Assembly (NCBI RefSeq): GCF_000716535.1
Contig: NZ_JNWV01000054.1
Location: 1 to 42,873, forward strand
From: Streptomyces flaveolus
GTDB lineage: Bacteria > Actinomycetota > Actinomycetes > Streptomycetales > Streptomycetaceae
Length of the DNA: 42,873 nt
Reading direction: 5' to 3'
Positions 1 to 9,302 of this stretch are shown here, one piece after another; position 1 is the first letter of the stretch, and every line of letters starts with the position of its first letter. Made by a program: the position numbers and the translations under genes. Under the pieces are notes generated by a model. The model worked only from the letters and a program-made list of their open reading frames with translations, made no database searches and was not told the origin of the DNA.

Positions 1-301
1 CCGACTCGATCAGCAACGAGTCGAGACTCCCGCCACAGCTGCAATCTCATGCCTGACCAGCGGAATCCGCACACGGCATTCGGAAAGAGAACGGCCTCTC
101 AGAAGTGACGCCTCGCCGCAACTCTTCAATGACCGCTCTGTCCCGGCCGAATCAGAGATCCGGGCTGTCACTCACTTTCGGGCGAACCGGTTCACGGTGG
201 TGGGGTGGCGAACCCGGCGATGCCGTGTGCAAGGCCAGCAATCGCAAGGGGAGTGGTTTCTTATATCCGTCAATTTGGTGCTCAAGAGATGTTGATGGCC
301 T

Positions 302-826
302 TTGAAGGAACGGAAGCTCGACTGGTCCCGCTGCGTGGTCGGCTCCTCGCACGTCAGAGCGCTAAAAAGGGGGAGTCTCACGGGCCCGTCGCCGGTCGAC
401 CGGGGCCGGGCCGGCTCCAAACACCACCTGATCACCGACGGACACGACACCCCGCTCGCCGTCATCCTGACCCGCGGCAGCCACAATGACATCACCCAGC
501 TCCTGCCCCTGCTGGACGCCGTCCTATCCGCCCGCGGCCGAGTCAGCCGGCCGCGCCGTAGAGCGGTCACGCTCTACGCGGACCGCGGCTACGACCACGA
601 CCGCTACCGCAAGCAGGTCCGTGCCCGCGGCATCCTGCCCGTCATCGCACGGCGCGGCACCGAGCACGGCTCCGGTCTCGGCGTCCACCGGTGGGTGGTC
701 GAGCGGACCTTTGCCTGGCTCCACGGCTTCAGACGGCTGCGCGTGTGCTGGGAACGACGAGCAGACATCCACGAAGCGTTCTTCAAACTCGCCTGATGCC
801 TGATCACCCACCGACAACTCAAGTAA
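302..826 (+). pseudogene. IS5-family transposase, C-terminal part, inactivated
   Basis: Encodes the catalytic half of an IS5-type DDE transposase. The reading frame carries WSRCVVGSSHVRAL, a GPSPVDRGRAGSKHHL block, the second-Asp region YADRGYDHDRYR and the C-terminal RWVVERTFAWLHGFRRL with the catalytic Glu. Three defects are visible. The N-terminal DNA-binding part is missing upstream of about 302. The first catalytic Asp, normally in a VVD(S/G)SHVRAL context, reads Gly (GGC instead of GAC). A TGA at 794-796 sits where the family has Cys, and the usual tail (CLITHRQLK) continues in frame to a TAA at 824-826. The element is a dead relic and belongs to a different IS5 subgroup from the copy at the right end of the window. 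Confidence 0.85.
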
Positions 827-883
827 TTCCGTTGGCCGTTGTAAGAAGCGTCGGAGGTGCATTGTGTGTTTGACGCTGCTGAG

Positions 884-1745
884 GGCGCGGGAGGCGAGCT
901 GCTCGACCAGGCGCTCATCGTGGGAGCGCAGGCGCACGGCGACAGTCCGGAGAATCCGGTACCTGTGGCCATAGAGACCGGCCCGGACTGCTCGTTGCCG
1001 CGCTGCGCATCGGCAGCCATCAGATCGGAGCCGTCGGCAGGTCGCCAACCAGGCCTGCTCCGTGTTGCGCGAGTACCACCCTGCCGCCCTGCACGCTTCC
1101 CAGGGCTAGGAAGACGGCCTGACCAGGACAGACGCCCGAGTAGTCCTCACCCTGGCCCCGAGCCTGGCGAAGGGGGCCCGGCTCACTCTCACCCAGATTC
1201 GGGCCGCCCTCGTAGGCAGCGGGTGCACCCGGTCCTTCGACACCGAGGCCGAGCGCCTGCGGACTGTCTTCCACGCCGGGTACACACCACCTCCCGGCCG
1301 TCGAGGACGCCTTGGGCCAATGACTGCCCGGCCCTGCTCAAGCAGTTGGACGTCGCCTGCCAGGCGGCGGACGACCTCGCCACGGCCACCGAAGCCGCTT
1401 TCCGTCAGCACGCCGACAGCGAGATCCTGCTCAGCTTCCCCGGCCTCGGTCCCCAGTTCGCAGCCCGCGTCGTCACCGAGGTCGGTGACGACCGGACCCG
1501 CTTCGCCGACGCCAGAGCATCCAAGCCCTGCCTCGGCTCCGCTCCATCACCCGTGGAACCGGGCAGGAAACGCCTCGTCGGCCACCGCTTCACCAAGAAC
1601 AACCGGCTCATGCACACGGGTTTTCTCTGGGCGCCTTCTCAGATCCAGGCTTCACCCGGAGCAAACGCGCACTACCGGCACCGGCGCGAACACGGCGACT
1701 GGCACCACGCCGACATGCGCCACTTGCTCAACGAGAACAACGCCA
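884..1745 (+). pseudogene. IS110-family transposase remnant
   Basis: A decayed transposase of the IS110 (DEDD/Tnp20) type spread over several frames. Pieces in order: an N-terminal stretch ending DSPENPVPVAIET then LLVAALR (to about 1010); after a deletion, the central ANQACSVLREYHPAAL segment with an in-frame TAG near 1108; the coiled middle LTLTQIRAALVGSG; then, after a frameshift near 1315, the Tnp20 domain with SEILLSFPGLGPQFAARV, GDDRTRFADARA, KNNRLMHTGFLWA and AHYRHRREHGDWHH. A full-length protein would be about 400 aa. The DEDD catalytic domain is mostly gone. There is no intact ORF, so it cannot move by itself. Confidence 0.8.
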
Positions 1746-1776
1746 CTTCCACAGATCCGAGCTGTCGAGCGCGAGC

Positions 1777-2316
1777 TCAATCGGGGGGCGGGACCGGGGA
1801 CCGCAGGCCCAGCCACTGCTCGGCGTCCCAGGCCCGGAACCGCTCTACTTCGGTGAACCTCAGCTTCGCCGCGAGGCGCATCGAGCCGGCGTTCGCGCTC
1901 TGAGTGTGGAGCACCATCGGCTCGCCGGGAAGAACACTGTCGAACCAGTCGAGTGCCGCCGTGCACGCCTCGGCGGCGTACCCGAAACCCCACGCCCGCG
2001 GCAGGAACATGTATCCGAGATCGACCTTCCCCGCGGCGGCCGGGCGACCGTGCTCCGGTACTCTCCTGAGCAGGACCTGGCCGATCATCGCCCCGTCGAG
2101 ATCAACGACGAAACTCCCTGGCCACCGCTCGGGCGTCTCGGGCAACTCACGCTCAAGCTCGTCACGCGGGCGGGGTCCACCGAGGTAGGTGTGCACCTCC
2201 GGTGAGGCGAGCAGCTCGATGAATGCCGCACGATCCCGGGCCTCGGGCTCACGGAGCACGAGCCGCTCGGTCCTGATCGGTGAAGGCGGCCAGGTAATGG
2301 GTCCGAGATCGGTCAT
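1777..2316 (-). CDS. GNAT family N-acetyltransferase (RimJ/RimL-like)
   Basis: A 179-aa cytoplasmic acetyltransferase of the Acetyltransf_3 (RimL/RimJ-like) branch, expected to move acetyl from acetyl-CoA to an amine; the substrate is not predictable. The N-terminal strand IRTERLVLREPEARD is the family signature. The central DLDGAMIGQVLLRR and VDLGYMFLPRAWGFGYAAEA hold the acetyl-CoA pyrophosphate loop (Q/RxxGxG/A, here WGFGYA). VLHTQSANAGSMRLAAKLRF is the conserved C-terminal Asn/Ser segment. ATG at 2316 is chosen because homology starts just after it; a GTG at 2382 would add 22 residues without family similarity. No strong ribosome binding site is seen. The gene stands alone next to IS110 debris and looks intact. 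Confidence 0.8.
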   Translation of the reverse strand: MTDLGPITWPPSPIRTERLVLREPEARDRAAFIELLASPEVHTYLGGPRPRDELERELPETPERWPGSFVVDLDGAMIGQVLLRRVPEHGRPAAAGKVDLGYMFLPRAWGFGYAAEACTAALDWFDSVLPGEPMVLHTQSANAGSMRLAAKLRFTEVERFRAWDAEQWLGLRSPVPPPD

Positions 2317-2375
2317 GTCGGCCAGCCAATCAGCAGGCTCGGCAGCGATCAAGACTCGCGGACCCTCTTGACTTC

Positions 2376-3031
2376 TCAGCACCCTGAGTTGTCTTGACGC
2401 AGCATCTTCGGTCGTCGATCAGGCTGCGGACAAGGGGGGTTTGTGGAATGGGCCCGCCGAGGAGCCGCGCGTCTCTGGTGCGGTGCGGTGGCCCACCCGG
2501 TGGTGCACGCGGTGCGGTGGACGGTCGGCGGTGGTGCGTGCGTGGTGCGCATCACTGCCGTTCCCGGCGCGCAGTATGCGATGGTCAGGCGCACCGGGTG
2601 CGCACCGGCCGGGGCGGGGTGTGCATGCAGGGCCTGGCCGACGCCGACGGCCTCCAGCTGGCGCAGGACATCGGGGACGTTCTCGTGGTCCTCGGCGAGG
2701 ATCTGCGCGATGAAGGTGACGACGGCGCGGGCGATGCCCTCCTCGCGTCCGGCCCCCGGCATGCAGGTACGCAGGGTGGTGACGGAGACGTGTCCGAGGG
2801 CCTTCGGGGCGAAGGTGTCCGCGCACGACTCGCCCCGTTGGGGCCAGACAGCGCGGTGAGGGTGACGATGATCTGCTCGGCGACGTCGACGAGCAGCGCA
2901 GGCATCCGCGGCTCGGTGCTGGTGAACTCCGTTGCGGCTTCGGCGTCGTCGGCCTCCATGGCCCGGAGGTAGGCGAAGGCGCTGATCGCCGCATCCGGCG
3001 TCAGGGACCAACGGTCCGCCGTTGCCGGCAC
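2376..3031 (-). pseudogene. conserved-looking hypothetical gene, frameshifted
   Basis: Two consecutive minus-strand frames read as one protein. From a GTG at 3031 the first gives an Asp/Glu/Ala-rich start (SLTPDAAISAFAYLRAMEAD) and reaches AEQIIVTLTALSGPNG. Around 2836 the plausible frame switches to one with SCADTFAPKALGHVSVTTL, then ARAVVTFIAQILAEDHENV and LRQLEAVGVGQALHAHP, before a Pro/Thr-rich tail to 2376. Both halves look like protein while the alternative frames are Arg/Pro/Ser-rich nonsense, so a single indel is the simplest reading. I do not recognise the family. The product would be a small soluble helical protein. Confidence 0.45.
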
Positions 3032-3145
3032 CGCGCGGCAGCCGCCCCGGCCGGCCGTCGACGCCCCCGCCGGAGTCCCGCCGCTCTGACGGCCGGAGCT
3101 TGGTGGGGTTCCACCTCACCGCCACCGCGGTGCCTTCCCCGCCGG

Positions 3146-3440
3146 TTGGGCCCGCTGTACGCGCCGCGCCTTCGAACAGACCGTCCAGCTCCTGGAGCTC
3201 TTTCTCTCACCGCGAAGGCCGCGCGCCCACCGCCAGCGGGCCTTCACGCTCGCACAGACCGACGACTTGGTCACCCGCAGCCACAGCGACGGCACCCGCG
3301 CCTTCGTCTTCTCGACCACCGTGGACCAGTCCGAAGCGCGCCCTGAGCCGGCAACATCCCGCATCGCTGGATCGACGACAGCACCATCGGCGGCCTGGTC
3401 CCCGAGATCGGCCACATCCTCCGCGCCTGCTTCGGCTGAC
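3146..3440 (+). pseudogene. unidentified gene remnant in two frames
   Basis: One frame gives RAFEQTVQLLELFLS, later AFTLAQTDDLVTRSHSDGTR and AFVFSTTVDQSEAR. A second frame from about 3347 gives NIPHRWIDDSTIGGLVPEIG and ends ILRACFG plus TGA at 3438-3440. The protein-like stretches with shifts between them suggest a decayed gene, but I cannot assign a family. It ends just before a strong hairpin. Confidence 0.3.
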
Positions 3441-3456
3441 GCTCACCGATCACCAG

Positions 3457-3484
3457 GGCCCGGCGACCCGACGGTCGCCGGGCC
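3457..3484. terminator. strong hairpin, probable bidirectional terminator
   Basis: A perfect 11-bp inverted repeat, GGCCCGGCGAC at 3457-3467 and GTCGCCGGGCC at 3474-3484, with a 6-nt loop. It lies 13 nt past the stop of the minus-strand SnoaL gene and 16 nt past the stop of the plus-strand remnant. There is no T tract, as usual for Streptomyces terminators. Confidence 0.75.
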
Positions 3485-3497
3485 GGAAGCGGTGTCG

Positions 3498-3977
3498 TCA
3501 GGCGGGTGATGCATCAGCGGCGGGGAGTCGTTCCGTTCCGCCGCCGAAAGGGAGGAAGACCGTGCGGCTGGCGAGGAACCAGGCGCCGTCGATCTTGTGG
3601 AAGATGTCCTCGTAGTGGCCGACGTTCGCCGGGAGTCGAGGCTCGATCATTCCACCCGAGTAGCCGTCGACCCGGTATGTCGTCAGGTACGAGATCGCCC
3701 GCGCTGCCGTCTCCGACTCCACAGTGACCAGGATGTTCGTCATCAGACGGTGCGACAGCCTGTCCGCCGGGCGAGAGTCGAAGTAGGCGCGCAGGGCTTC
3801 GCGCCCCTCGATGCGCCGGTCACCGAAAGGCCAGTGCCAGACACCGTCGGGGGTGAACAGCTCGGCCACCGAACTCGGGTCGCCGAGGTCTAGGCGGTGG
3901 ATGAAGTCCACAATGATGCGCTCGCAGGCGCGCTCCGCGAGCATCCGCTCGACCGAGAGCATGACTTTGTCGTCCAT
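3498..3977 (-). CDS. SnoaL-like / nuclear transport factor 2-fold protein
   Basis: A 159-aa protein of the SnoaL_4 type (NTF2-like cone fold). This group includes polyketide cyclases, ring-hydroxylating dioxygenase beta-like proteins and many small dehydratase or binding proteins. Visible features: an opening helix ERACERIIVDFIHRLDLGD, the LFTPDGVWHWPFGDRRIEG strand-turn typical of the family, HRLMTNILVTVE, and the closing YEDIFHKIDGAWFLASRTV. ATG at 3977 is preceded by AGGGGT at very short spacing. Upstream in-frame codons to 4211 exist but lack family similarity. No biosynthetic neighbours are present, so the substrate is unknown. Confidence 0.75.
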   Translation of the reverse strand: MDDKVMLSVERMLAERACERIIVDFIHRLDLGDPSSVAELFTPDGVWHWPFGDRRIEGREALRAYFDSRPADRLSHRLMTNILVTVESETAARAISYLTTYRVDGYSGGMIEPRLPANVGHYEDIFHKIDGAWFLASRTVFLPFGGGTERLPAADASPA

Positions 3978-4463
3978 ACCCCTGTCTATCAGCCCCAACA
4001 GGTCCCGCAGCAAAGGCTTTTCCCCGCCAGCACCGGCAGGGGGCGCGCGCTCTTCGCTCCCCACCCTCACCACTCGGTGTACCAGCGGACGAATTGAGGC
4101 GACGGTTGGTTTTTGGCCGGGGTGCGTGCACTTCACCGAGTGGCTTCCGACACGGCCTAGACGAAGCACGTCACCGGGTGGGTTTTCTTTCGGCGTGGCC
4201 TGCTTCACCATGCCCTGTGCGCTGCGGCATTCCCGGCGTTTCGGTGTGATCGCGGGCGTTGACGCTCGAGCCCGGGCGGGTTTGGTCGGCCACCCAGTCG
4301 GTGACGTAGGTGCAGCGTGATCCGGCGGCCGGTGGTAGCCATGTGGAGGGGGTCTGGTCGATTATGGAGCGGTTCGAGGCGGCCGGCACCACGGTCAGCG
4401 CCCGGTCGTCACTTGGTCGGCGCCCGGTTGCTTGGCGTGTTCTTCGGTATGCGGGGGCAGGCA

Positions 4464-4640
4464 GCCTGTCCGCCACCAGACCGGTTGCCGGTCTTGCGCG
4501 ATGGGTGGAGGTGCGATGGCGGATCGAGCACGGCTACCGCGACCTCGGGTACGGCCTGTGCCTGGACCACTGCTGGGGCGGGGTGGAAGTCCCCGTTGCT
4601 CCGCCCCGGTGTCCCGTCACGGCGGCGCAGGGACTGGCCC
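4464..4640 (+). pseudogene. IS701-type transposase C-terminal scrap
   Basis: One frame reads SATRPVAGLARW, then VRWRIEHGYRDLGYGLCLDH and VTAAQGL. This aligns with the C-terminal catalytic part (RWRIEHDYRELKHGLGLDH) of the better preserved IS701 transposase at 14.4-15.5 kb in this window. It keeps the Glu of the IEH(D/G)YRxL motif. Everything upstream and downstream is lost, so it is a short relic of the same IS type. Confidence 0.65.
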
Positions 4641-4914
4641 CGGCCGGTGGCCCCATCGCCTGTGCGGCGCCGGCCCCCGGGACGGTTGCGGCTCCCGCCG
4701 ATCACCGGATGAACCCTCGCAAAGTCCAGGTCCCGCCGGGTGACAGCAGGAGTGCGTCCTGGTGGGGTCGCCGCTCGTACCGCCCGGCTGGTCGCATGGG
4801 CCTGCGGTGCACGACTCGCTGTGCCGTTGCGCCGAGGAGAAGCATGCCGGCTTTGTGGAGTTCGGGACGTGAGCGAGCCGGTGAGGCGGGGTGCCGCTCG
4901 GCCCGCCCCACCGG

Positions 4915-5040
4915 CCCCCTGGGAGCTACGGCCCCCCGGGGGAGCCATGGCCTCCCTGGGGACTTACGGCCCCACGGGGAGCCACGCCCCCGGGGGGAGT
5001 TACGGCCCCCGGGAGAAGTTACGGCCCCCGGGGGGCTGTT
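4915..5040. repeat. degenerate GC-rich tandem repeat (about 18-bp unit)
   Basis: About six imperfect copies of a unit near GGGAGTTACGGCCCCCGG follow each other between the IS701 scrap and the 3' end of the S8 protease gene. TTACGGCCCC or TACGGCCCC recurs at least four times. Each unit can fold on itself (GGGAG...CCCC). It continues directly into the terminator hairpin and has no credible coding role. Confidence 0.65.
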
Positions 5041-5055
5041 GGCCCCCTTCGGGGG
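5031..5055 (-). terminator. probable terminator of the S8 protease gene
   Basis: CCCCC TTC GGGGG at 5043-5055 forms a tight hairpin with a 3-nt loop. An alternative overlapping stem pairs the G run at about 5031-5036 with the same C run. It begins 9 nt beyond the stop codon of the minus-strand S8 gene (5064). Confidence 0.6.
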
Positions 5056-5063
5056 TTACCGGG

Positions 5064-8000
5064 TCACTTCCAGGAGTCCTGGTTCGTGGACACCAACTGT
5101 CCCGGAATCACCCGCCCCTTGGTCCGGAGCTCGGTGTACGCCCAGTACTCGACGTCAGGCTTCAGCGCAGCACCCGGCCGCAGTGTGTACGGCGGTGTCG
5201 TGCCGCGCTCCACTGCGGCCGGCAGTTCCAGCGTCGCCGGCGCGTAGTGGCCGTTACGGCTGAGGACGACGTGGCCGAGCCGGTAGTGGACGACCGGGCT
5301 ACCCGCGTCCTGCGCGAAGACGTACGCCGTGTACGTGCCCGCTTCCGGCATGAAGACCCAGGCCCGCTCGGAACTGCTCCAGCTGGCGGCGCTCCGGTAG
5401 ACCAGCTTGTCGCCCTTGTACAGCCACAGGTCGAGGTTGGTGTCCGGGTCGTCGGTGGAGGTGTCCACGACGATTCCGGCGCTGTGTGCCGGCACCGTGA
5501 AGGAGTGCGCCTGCACCCCCAGGGCCTTCCGGTCGAAGACCCCGCCGCTGACCCCGGCCTGCATCGAGTACGACTCCCGCTGCATGGGGGCGTAGCCGGT
5601 CGACCGTCCGGAGACCGGGCCGGTGAAGCCCGGCTCGAACATGCCGTAGGTGCCGTCGGCGAGCCGGCCGAACTCTTCGAGGTTGTCGTCGTAGGGCCGG
5701 GGCGAGATGCCCCACGGGCGCGCGGCGACCGGAATCCGTACCTGGTGGGCGGTGCCGCGCCAGGTGATCGCGCCGGTGACGTAGCGGTCCCACGGTGCGC
5801 TGCCGCGCCGCAGGGTGATGGTGACCGAGGCGGTCTCGCCCGGTGCCACCGTCACCGTTGCCGGCGCGACGCTCACCTGCATGCCCTCCAGCCCGCTCGT
5901 CGAGGCATGGTACGTCTCCCGCTTGCCGGCGACGTTGGTCAGTTTGCGGGTCACCACCACCGGCTTGGTGCCGTCGTACTCGCGCAGCCCGACCGACGGC
6001 AGGTTCAGCTCGAGGCCGTCGGGGTGCGTCGCTTCGCTGAACGCGGTCAGGCTCTTGGCGTCCGGCTCGATGACCAGCCCCGGATCGGCGGCCCCCTGCC
6101 GCGACACCAGCCCGCTGCCCTGGGCCAGCGGGCTGCTGTCGCCCACGGTGCCGGCTGTGGTGTGCAGCGCCGAGGCAACCGCAAGAGGCGACCAGTCGGG
6201 ATGCTCGGCCCGCAGGATCGCCGCCTCACCGGCCACGTGCGGGGCCGCCATCGAGGTCCCCGAGTACGCGTCGTACTGCCGGCCGAAGTTCCCCGGCGGG
6301 GAGACGGCCGCGATGATGTCGCTGCCGGGGGCGACCAGGTCGGGCTTCATGAGCCCGGGGTGCGTCTTGTCCGGCCCTGTCGCAGAGTAGTCCGCGATGG
6401 CCGGCACACCTGGGGCATGGGAGCCGTGGCTGTTCGAGGTGAGCTGTGCGGTGCCGTCGGCCGGGTGCCTCATCAGGTAGTTGAAGATCTTGCCGGCCTG
6501 GTCCCTGGTGTTCAGATAGAGCACGGGGAAGTCGTAGATGCTGTTGACCCGGAAGTTGCCCTGAGGGGCGAAGAGGATCATTGCCGCCGCGCCCTTGGCT
6601 TTCAGCTCCTCCACCGCACCGTAGGGGCTGTCCAGGGCGCAGGCGACCACCTTGCCCCTCACCTTCGCCGCATCCAGACTGCCGGGCTCGCAGTACGCCG
6701 ACCCCTCCTCCACTGCGCCGGCCTGCTCCCCGAAGACCAGCGGCAGAAACCGGCCACCGGGGAGCACGTCCAGCGAGGCCCCGGTGATCGAGGTGCCGTC
6801 ACCGAGCCGGACTATTCCCCCGTTCACGCGGGTCACGGCCGCGCCGACTGTGGTGACCCACGGCTGGGTGTTGCTGACCGCGCCGCTGAAGCCGCTGTTG
6901 CCGGCCGCGGCCGTGACGAAGACTCCTCCCAGCGTGGCGTTGAGGAAGGCCTTGCCGATCGGGGTGTTGGGCTCACTGTCCCCCAGCTGCGTCCCGATCG
7001 AGTAGTTGAGCACCTGCACGCCGTCGGCGACCGCCGCGTCGATGCCCGCGATGATGTCGGCGTCGTATCCCGAGCCGCCCCAGAGGACCTTGTAGACGGC
7101 GATCCGCGCGTCCGGGGCCACACCGGAGACCGAACCGAAGTCCCGCCCCGAGATGGTGACGTCGTCCACGGGCAGGCCGGCCGCGGTGGACGCCGTGTGC
7201 GTACCGTGCCCGACCATGTCCCGGGGGGAGAGCACCTCACCCTCGGGCAGCGTGCCGCCCGACACCGCGAGGAGCGTGTCGGCGAAGTACCGGGCGCCGA
7301 CGATCTTGCCGTTGCAGTGCTGGGCAGCGAAGGCGTAGCCGGTCTGGCAGGTGCCGTGCCAGCCCGCCGGGGCCGCCGGCATCCGCTTGGCGAACGACGG
7401 GCTTTCCGGCCAGATCCCGGTGTCCAGGACGCCGATCACGACCCCGGCACCGGAGCTTCCGCCCGGCTTCTGAGCGGCGGACTTCCGCGCGCCGGCCACC
7501 GGCGAGCCGGCCGCGTGGGCACCGGTGACCGATGCCCCAGCCTCGGCGGTCCCGGCTGTCTTGGTGGTCCCGGTTGTCTTGGCGGTCCTGGCTGTCCCGG
7601 CGGTCTTGGCCGCCTCAGCGGTTCCGGCGGTCCCGGCGGTCTCGGCAGTTCCGGCTGTCCCGGCTGTGCCCGTAGCCGTGCCAGTCGTCGGCTGCGGCGC
7701 GGTGTCACCAAGGGACGCCTGGCTGATACCGACCACCTGGGACCTGGTGACCGAACGGACCCGCTTGTCCGCCTTCAGCTCCTCGACCTGAGCGGCACTC
7801 AGCGTGGCGGAGAACCCGTTGAAGGCCGTGGTGTAGACCTCGTCGACCGTGATGCCGGCTGCTTCGGCCACGGCCGTCCGCTGGGTACCCAGGTGCTTCC
7901 GGTACGCCTTCGCCGCCCCCGACTGCGGTTCCAGCTGCTCGCCCGGCGCCGGGCGAGTCCGGGCCAGCCCCGAGATCCGGCCCGCGTACGTCGCCACCGG

Positions 8001-8291
8001 CTCCCCGGCAAGTTCCACGATGTACGGACCGCGACCGGAGGGCATTCGCTTGTGTTCCGCACCGGACTTGCCGGTCTGGTGCGGTCTGAACCGGCCGGCG
8101 CCCCCGGTCAGGGTGACCCGGTCTCCTTCGGGCCGCAATCCAGAGCTGACACCGCTGCCCACTGAGGTGTCCGGCTCGGCGCGTGCCGCCGATGCCGTAC
8201 CCCCGGCCGCGACCGTGCCGCCGCCGGCCAGGATGAAGGCCAGCAGGGGTATGGCCAGCCTCCGTCGCCGGGTTCGTGCGCTCGTAGCCAC
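5064..8291 (-). CDS. secreted subtilisin-like S8 serine peptidase with PA insert
   Basis: A 1075-aa exported protease. GTG at 8291 is chosen because GGAAGGAG lies 5 nt upstream and the product then opens with a classic signal peptide: an Arg cluster (residues 7-11), a hydrophobic core and a TASAARA region. Residues 88-190 are an inhibitor_I9-like propeptide. Residues 203-255 are a Thr/Ala/Gly repeat linker. The catalytic domain follows, with Asp290 (VIGVLDTGIWPE), His362 (GHGTHTAS), Asn465 (AAAGNSG) and Ser680 (SGTSMAAPHVAG). A PA-type insert lies at about 510-620 between Asn and Ser. The C-terminal roughly 390 residues are beta-rich and cover a fibronectin-like region. All catalytic residues are present. 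The gene is monocistronic with a terminator just downstream. It probably digests extracellular protein; specificity is unknown. Confidence 0.93.
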   Translation of the reverse strand: MATSARTRRRRLAIPLLAFILAGGGTVAAGGTASAARAEPDTSVGSGVSSGLRPEGDRVTLTGGAGRFRPHQTGKSGAEHKRMPSGRGPYIVELAGEPVATYAGRISGLARTRPAPGEQLEPQSGAAKAYRKHLGTQRTAVAEAAGITVDEVYTTAFNGFSATLSAAQVEELKADKRVRSVTRSQVVGISQASLGDTAPQPTTGTATGTAGTAGTAETAGTAGTAEAAKTAGTARTAKTTGTTKTAGTAEAGASVTGAHAAGSPVAGARKSAAQKPGGSSGAGVVIGVLDTGIWPESPSFAKRMPAAPAGWHGTCQTGYAFAAQHCNGKIVGARYFADTLLAVSGGTLPEGEVLSPRDMVGHGTHTASTAAGLPVDDVTISGRDFGSVSGVAPDARIAVYKVLWGGSGYDADIIAGIDAAVADGVQVLNYSIGTQLGDSEPNTPIGKAFLNATLGGVFVTAAAGNSGFSGAVSNTQPWVTTVGAAVTRVNGGIVRLGDGTSITGASLDVLPGGRFLPLVFGEQAGAVEEGSAYCEPGSLDAAKVRGKVVACALDSPYGAVEELKAKGAAAMILFAPQGNFRVNSIYDFPVLYLNTRDQAGKIFNYLMRHPADGTAQLTSNSHGSHAPGVPAIADYSATGPDKTHPGLMKPDLVAPGSDIIAAVSPPGNFGRQYDAYSGTSMAAPHVAGEAAILRAEHPDWSPLAVASALHTTAGTVGDSSPLAQGSGLVSRQGAADPGLVIEPDAKSLTAFSEATHPDGLELNLPSVGLREYDGTKPVVVTRKLTNVAGKRETYHASTSGLEGMQVSVAPATVTVAPGETASVTITLRRGSAPWDRYVTGAITWRGTAHQVRIPVAARPWGISPRPYDDNLEEFGRLADGTYGMFEPGFTGPVSGRSTGYAPMQRESYSMQAGVSGGVFDRKALGVQAHSFTVPAHSAGIVVDTSTDDPDTNLDLWLYKGDKLVYRSAASWSSSERAWVFMPEAGTYTAYVFAQDAGSPVVHYRLGHVVLSRNGHYAPATLELPAAVERGTTPPYTLRPGAALKPDVEYWAYTELRTKGRVIPGQLVSTNQDSWK
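7530..7685 (-). repeat. in-gene repeat encoding a Thr-Ala-Gly linker
   Basis: Codons 203-255 of the S8 protease are built from short near-repeats of GGGACCGCC/GGAACCGCC type (9-15 bp). They encode TAGTAETAGTAGTAE-like tripeptides between the propeptide and the catalytic domain. Such DNA is prone to slippage, and copy number may vary between strains. Confidence 0.7.
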
Positions 8292-9302
8292 GAGACTCCT
8301 TCCAGCAGCTCCCTGACGGGAGCGATCCATGAACGTCGGCGCCCCCTCCCGGAACATGCGAGGGGAACGCGACCTACCTGACAAAACATCAGTGACAAGG
8401 CATTACAGGTTGTTTCACATGCTCACGCGGCCACCGCGGTGGTACTCCCGCGGGAAGACAGAGGACCCCGTAACCGAGAGCGCTCCAGCCTCCTGCGCCC
8501 CCACGCACCAGTCGCCGCAGAGCCCGACCTCCGGGCGGACGACCGGCATGCGACAAGACCCACCCCCAATGCCGGTGACGCAACTGCCCCACGACACGAT
8601 CCCGAAGCAAGACGCCGTACACTCCGGCCCCCTGTGAGAACGACCAACGGGCTCGCTTCACCCGGACGCACGCCACCGACACCTGCAGTTCCACCCACCA
8701 ACACCGTTGCCGGGCACAGCGTCACGCCCACACCGCACCAGCCGCGCCGTCTCGCCAGACACCTCCTCAACGACGCGTCGCACAAGGCCAACGCCCTCCA
8801 AGAGCCGGGCCGCCCGTGTCCGGAACACGGTCACCTCCAGGCGCGCCTGACCACTCGCCCAGGCCCACGGCACAGACGGATTCGCCTGATCACCCCCCGG
8901 TGCTGCTCCACCTCAGCCCCGGCCCCCGCCCACACGCCACTCCCGGTACAAGCCCCTTGCGCTGACCAGAAACCGGGGGACGGGCAGCACCTTCCGCTTG
9001 CGCAGACACCGCGCCTCAGCAGCACACAAACTGACGGCACACAACTGACGGCACACCGCTGGCAGCACACAACGGGCGGCGCACAACTGACGGCGCACCG
9101 CGCGTCGTAGATGAGCACAAAGACGCCCTCGACGTCCGCCAGCAGGCGCTGCGCCCCACCGGACCGCTCCCGGCACCAGGAAGCGGTGCACACCCCATCA
9201 AAGTGCGCTCCTTGAACCGCGCAGCCCACTGCAACGCTCGCGGCCACCGCCTGATAGTCAGGGCAACGATCCCTGGTTGCCAAGCGGTGGCCGTCACGCG
9301 CT
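8292..9302. other. about 1-kb intergenic region between two protease genes
   Basis: Upstream region of the S8 gene and 3' region of the M4 gene. I find no gene here: the open frames are Pro/Arg-rich or artefactually Cys-rich and have no ribosome binding sites. The only structure noted is the 14-bp tandem repeat at 9023-9102. Confidence 0.55.
9023..9102. repeat. 14-bp tandem repeat, about 5.5 copies
   Basis: Units at 9038-9051 (CACACAACTGACGG), 9052-9065 (CACACCGCTGGCAG), 9066-9079 (CACACAACGGGCGG) and 9080-9093 (CGCACAACTGACGG), with a 15-nt copy before and a partial copy after. The period is exact over the four central units. It lies about 200 bp beyond the stop codon of the M4 gene. Confidence 0.8.

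Noticed and set aside
4740..8165. 1141-codon open frame on the plus strand
   Set aside because: It is antisense to the S8 protease, rich in Arg/Gly/Val/Asp from complementary high-GC codons, and has no motif or ribosome binding site.
8831..9283. Cys-rich minus-strand frame (CAVSCAPPVVCCQRC)
   Set aside because: The cysteines come from the 14-bp tandem repeat read in one frame; there is no start signal or downstream support.
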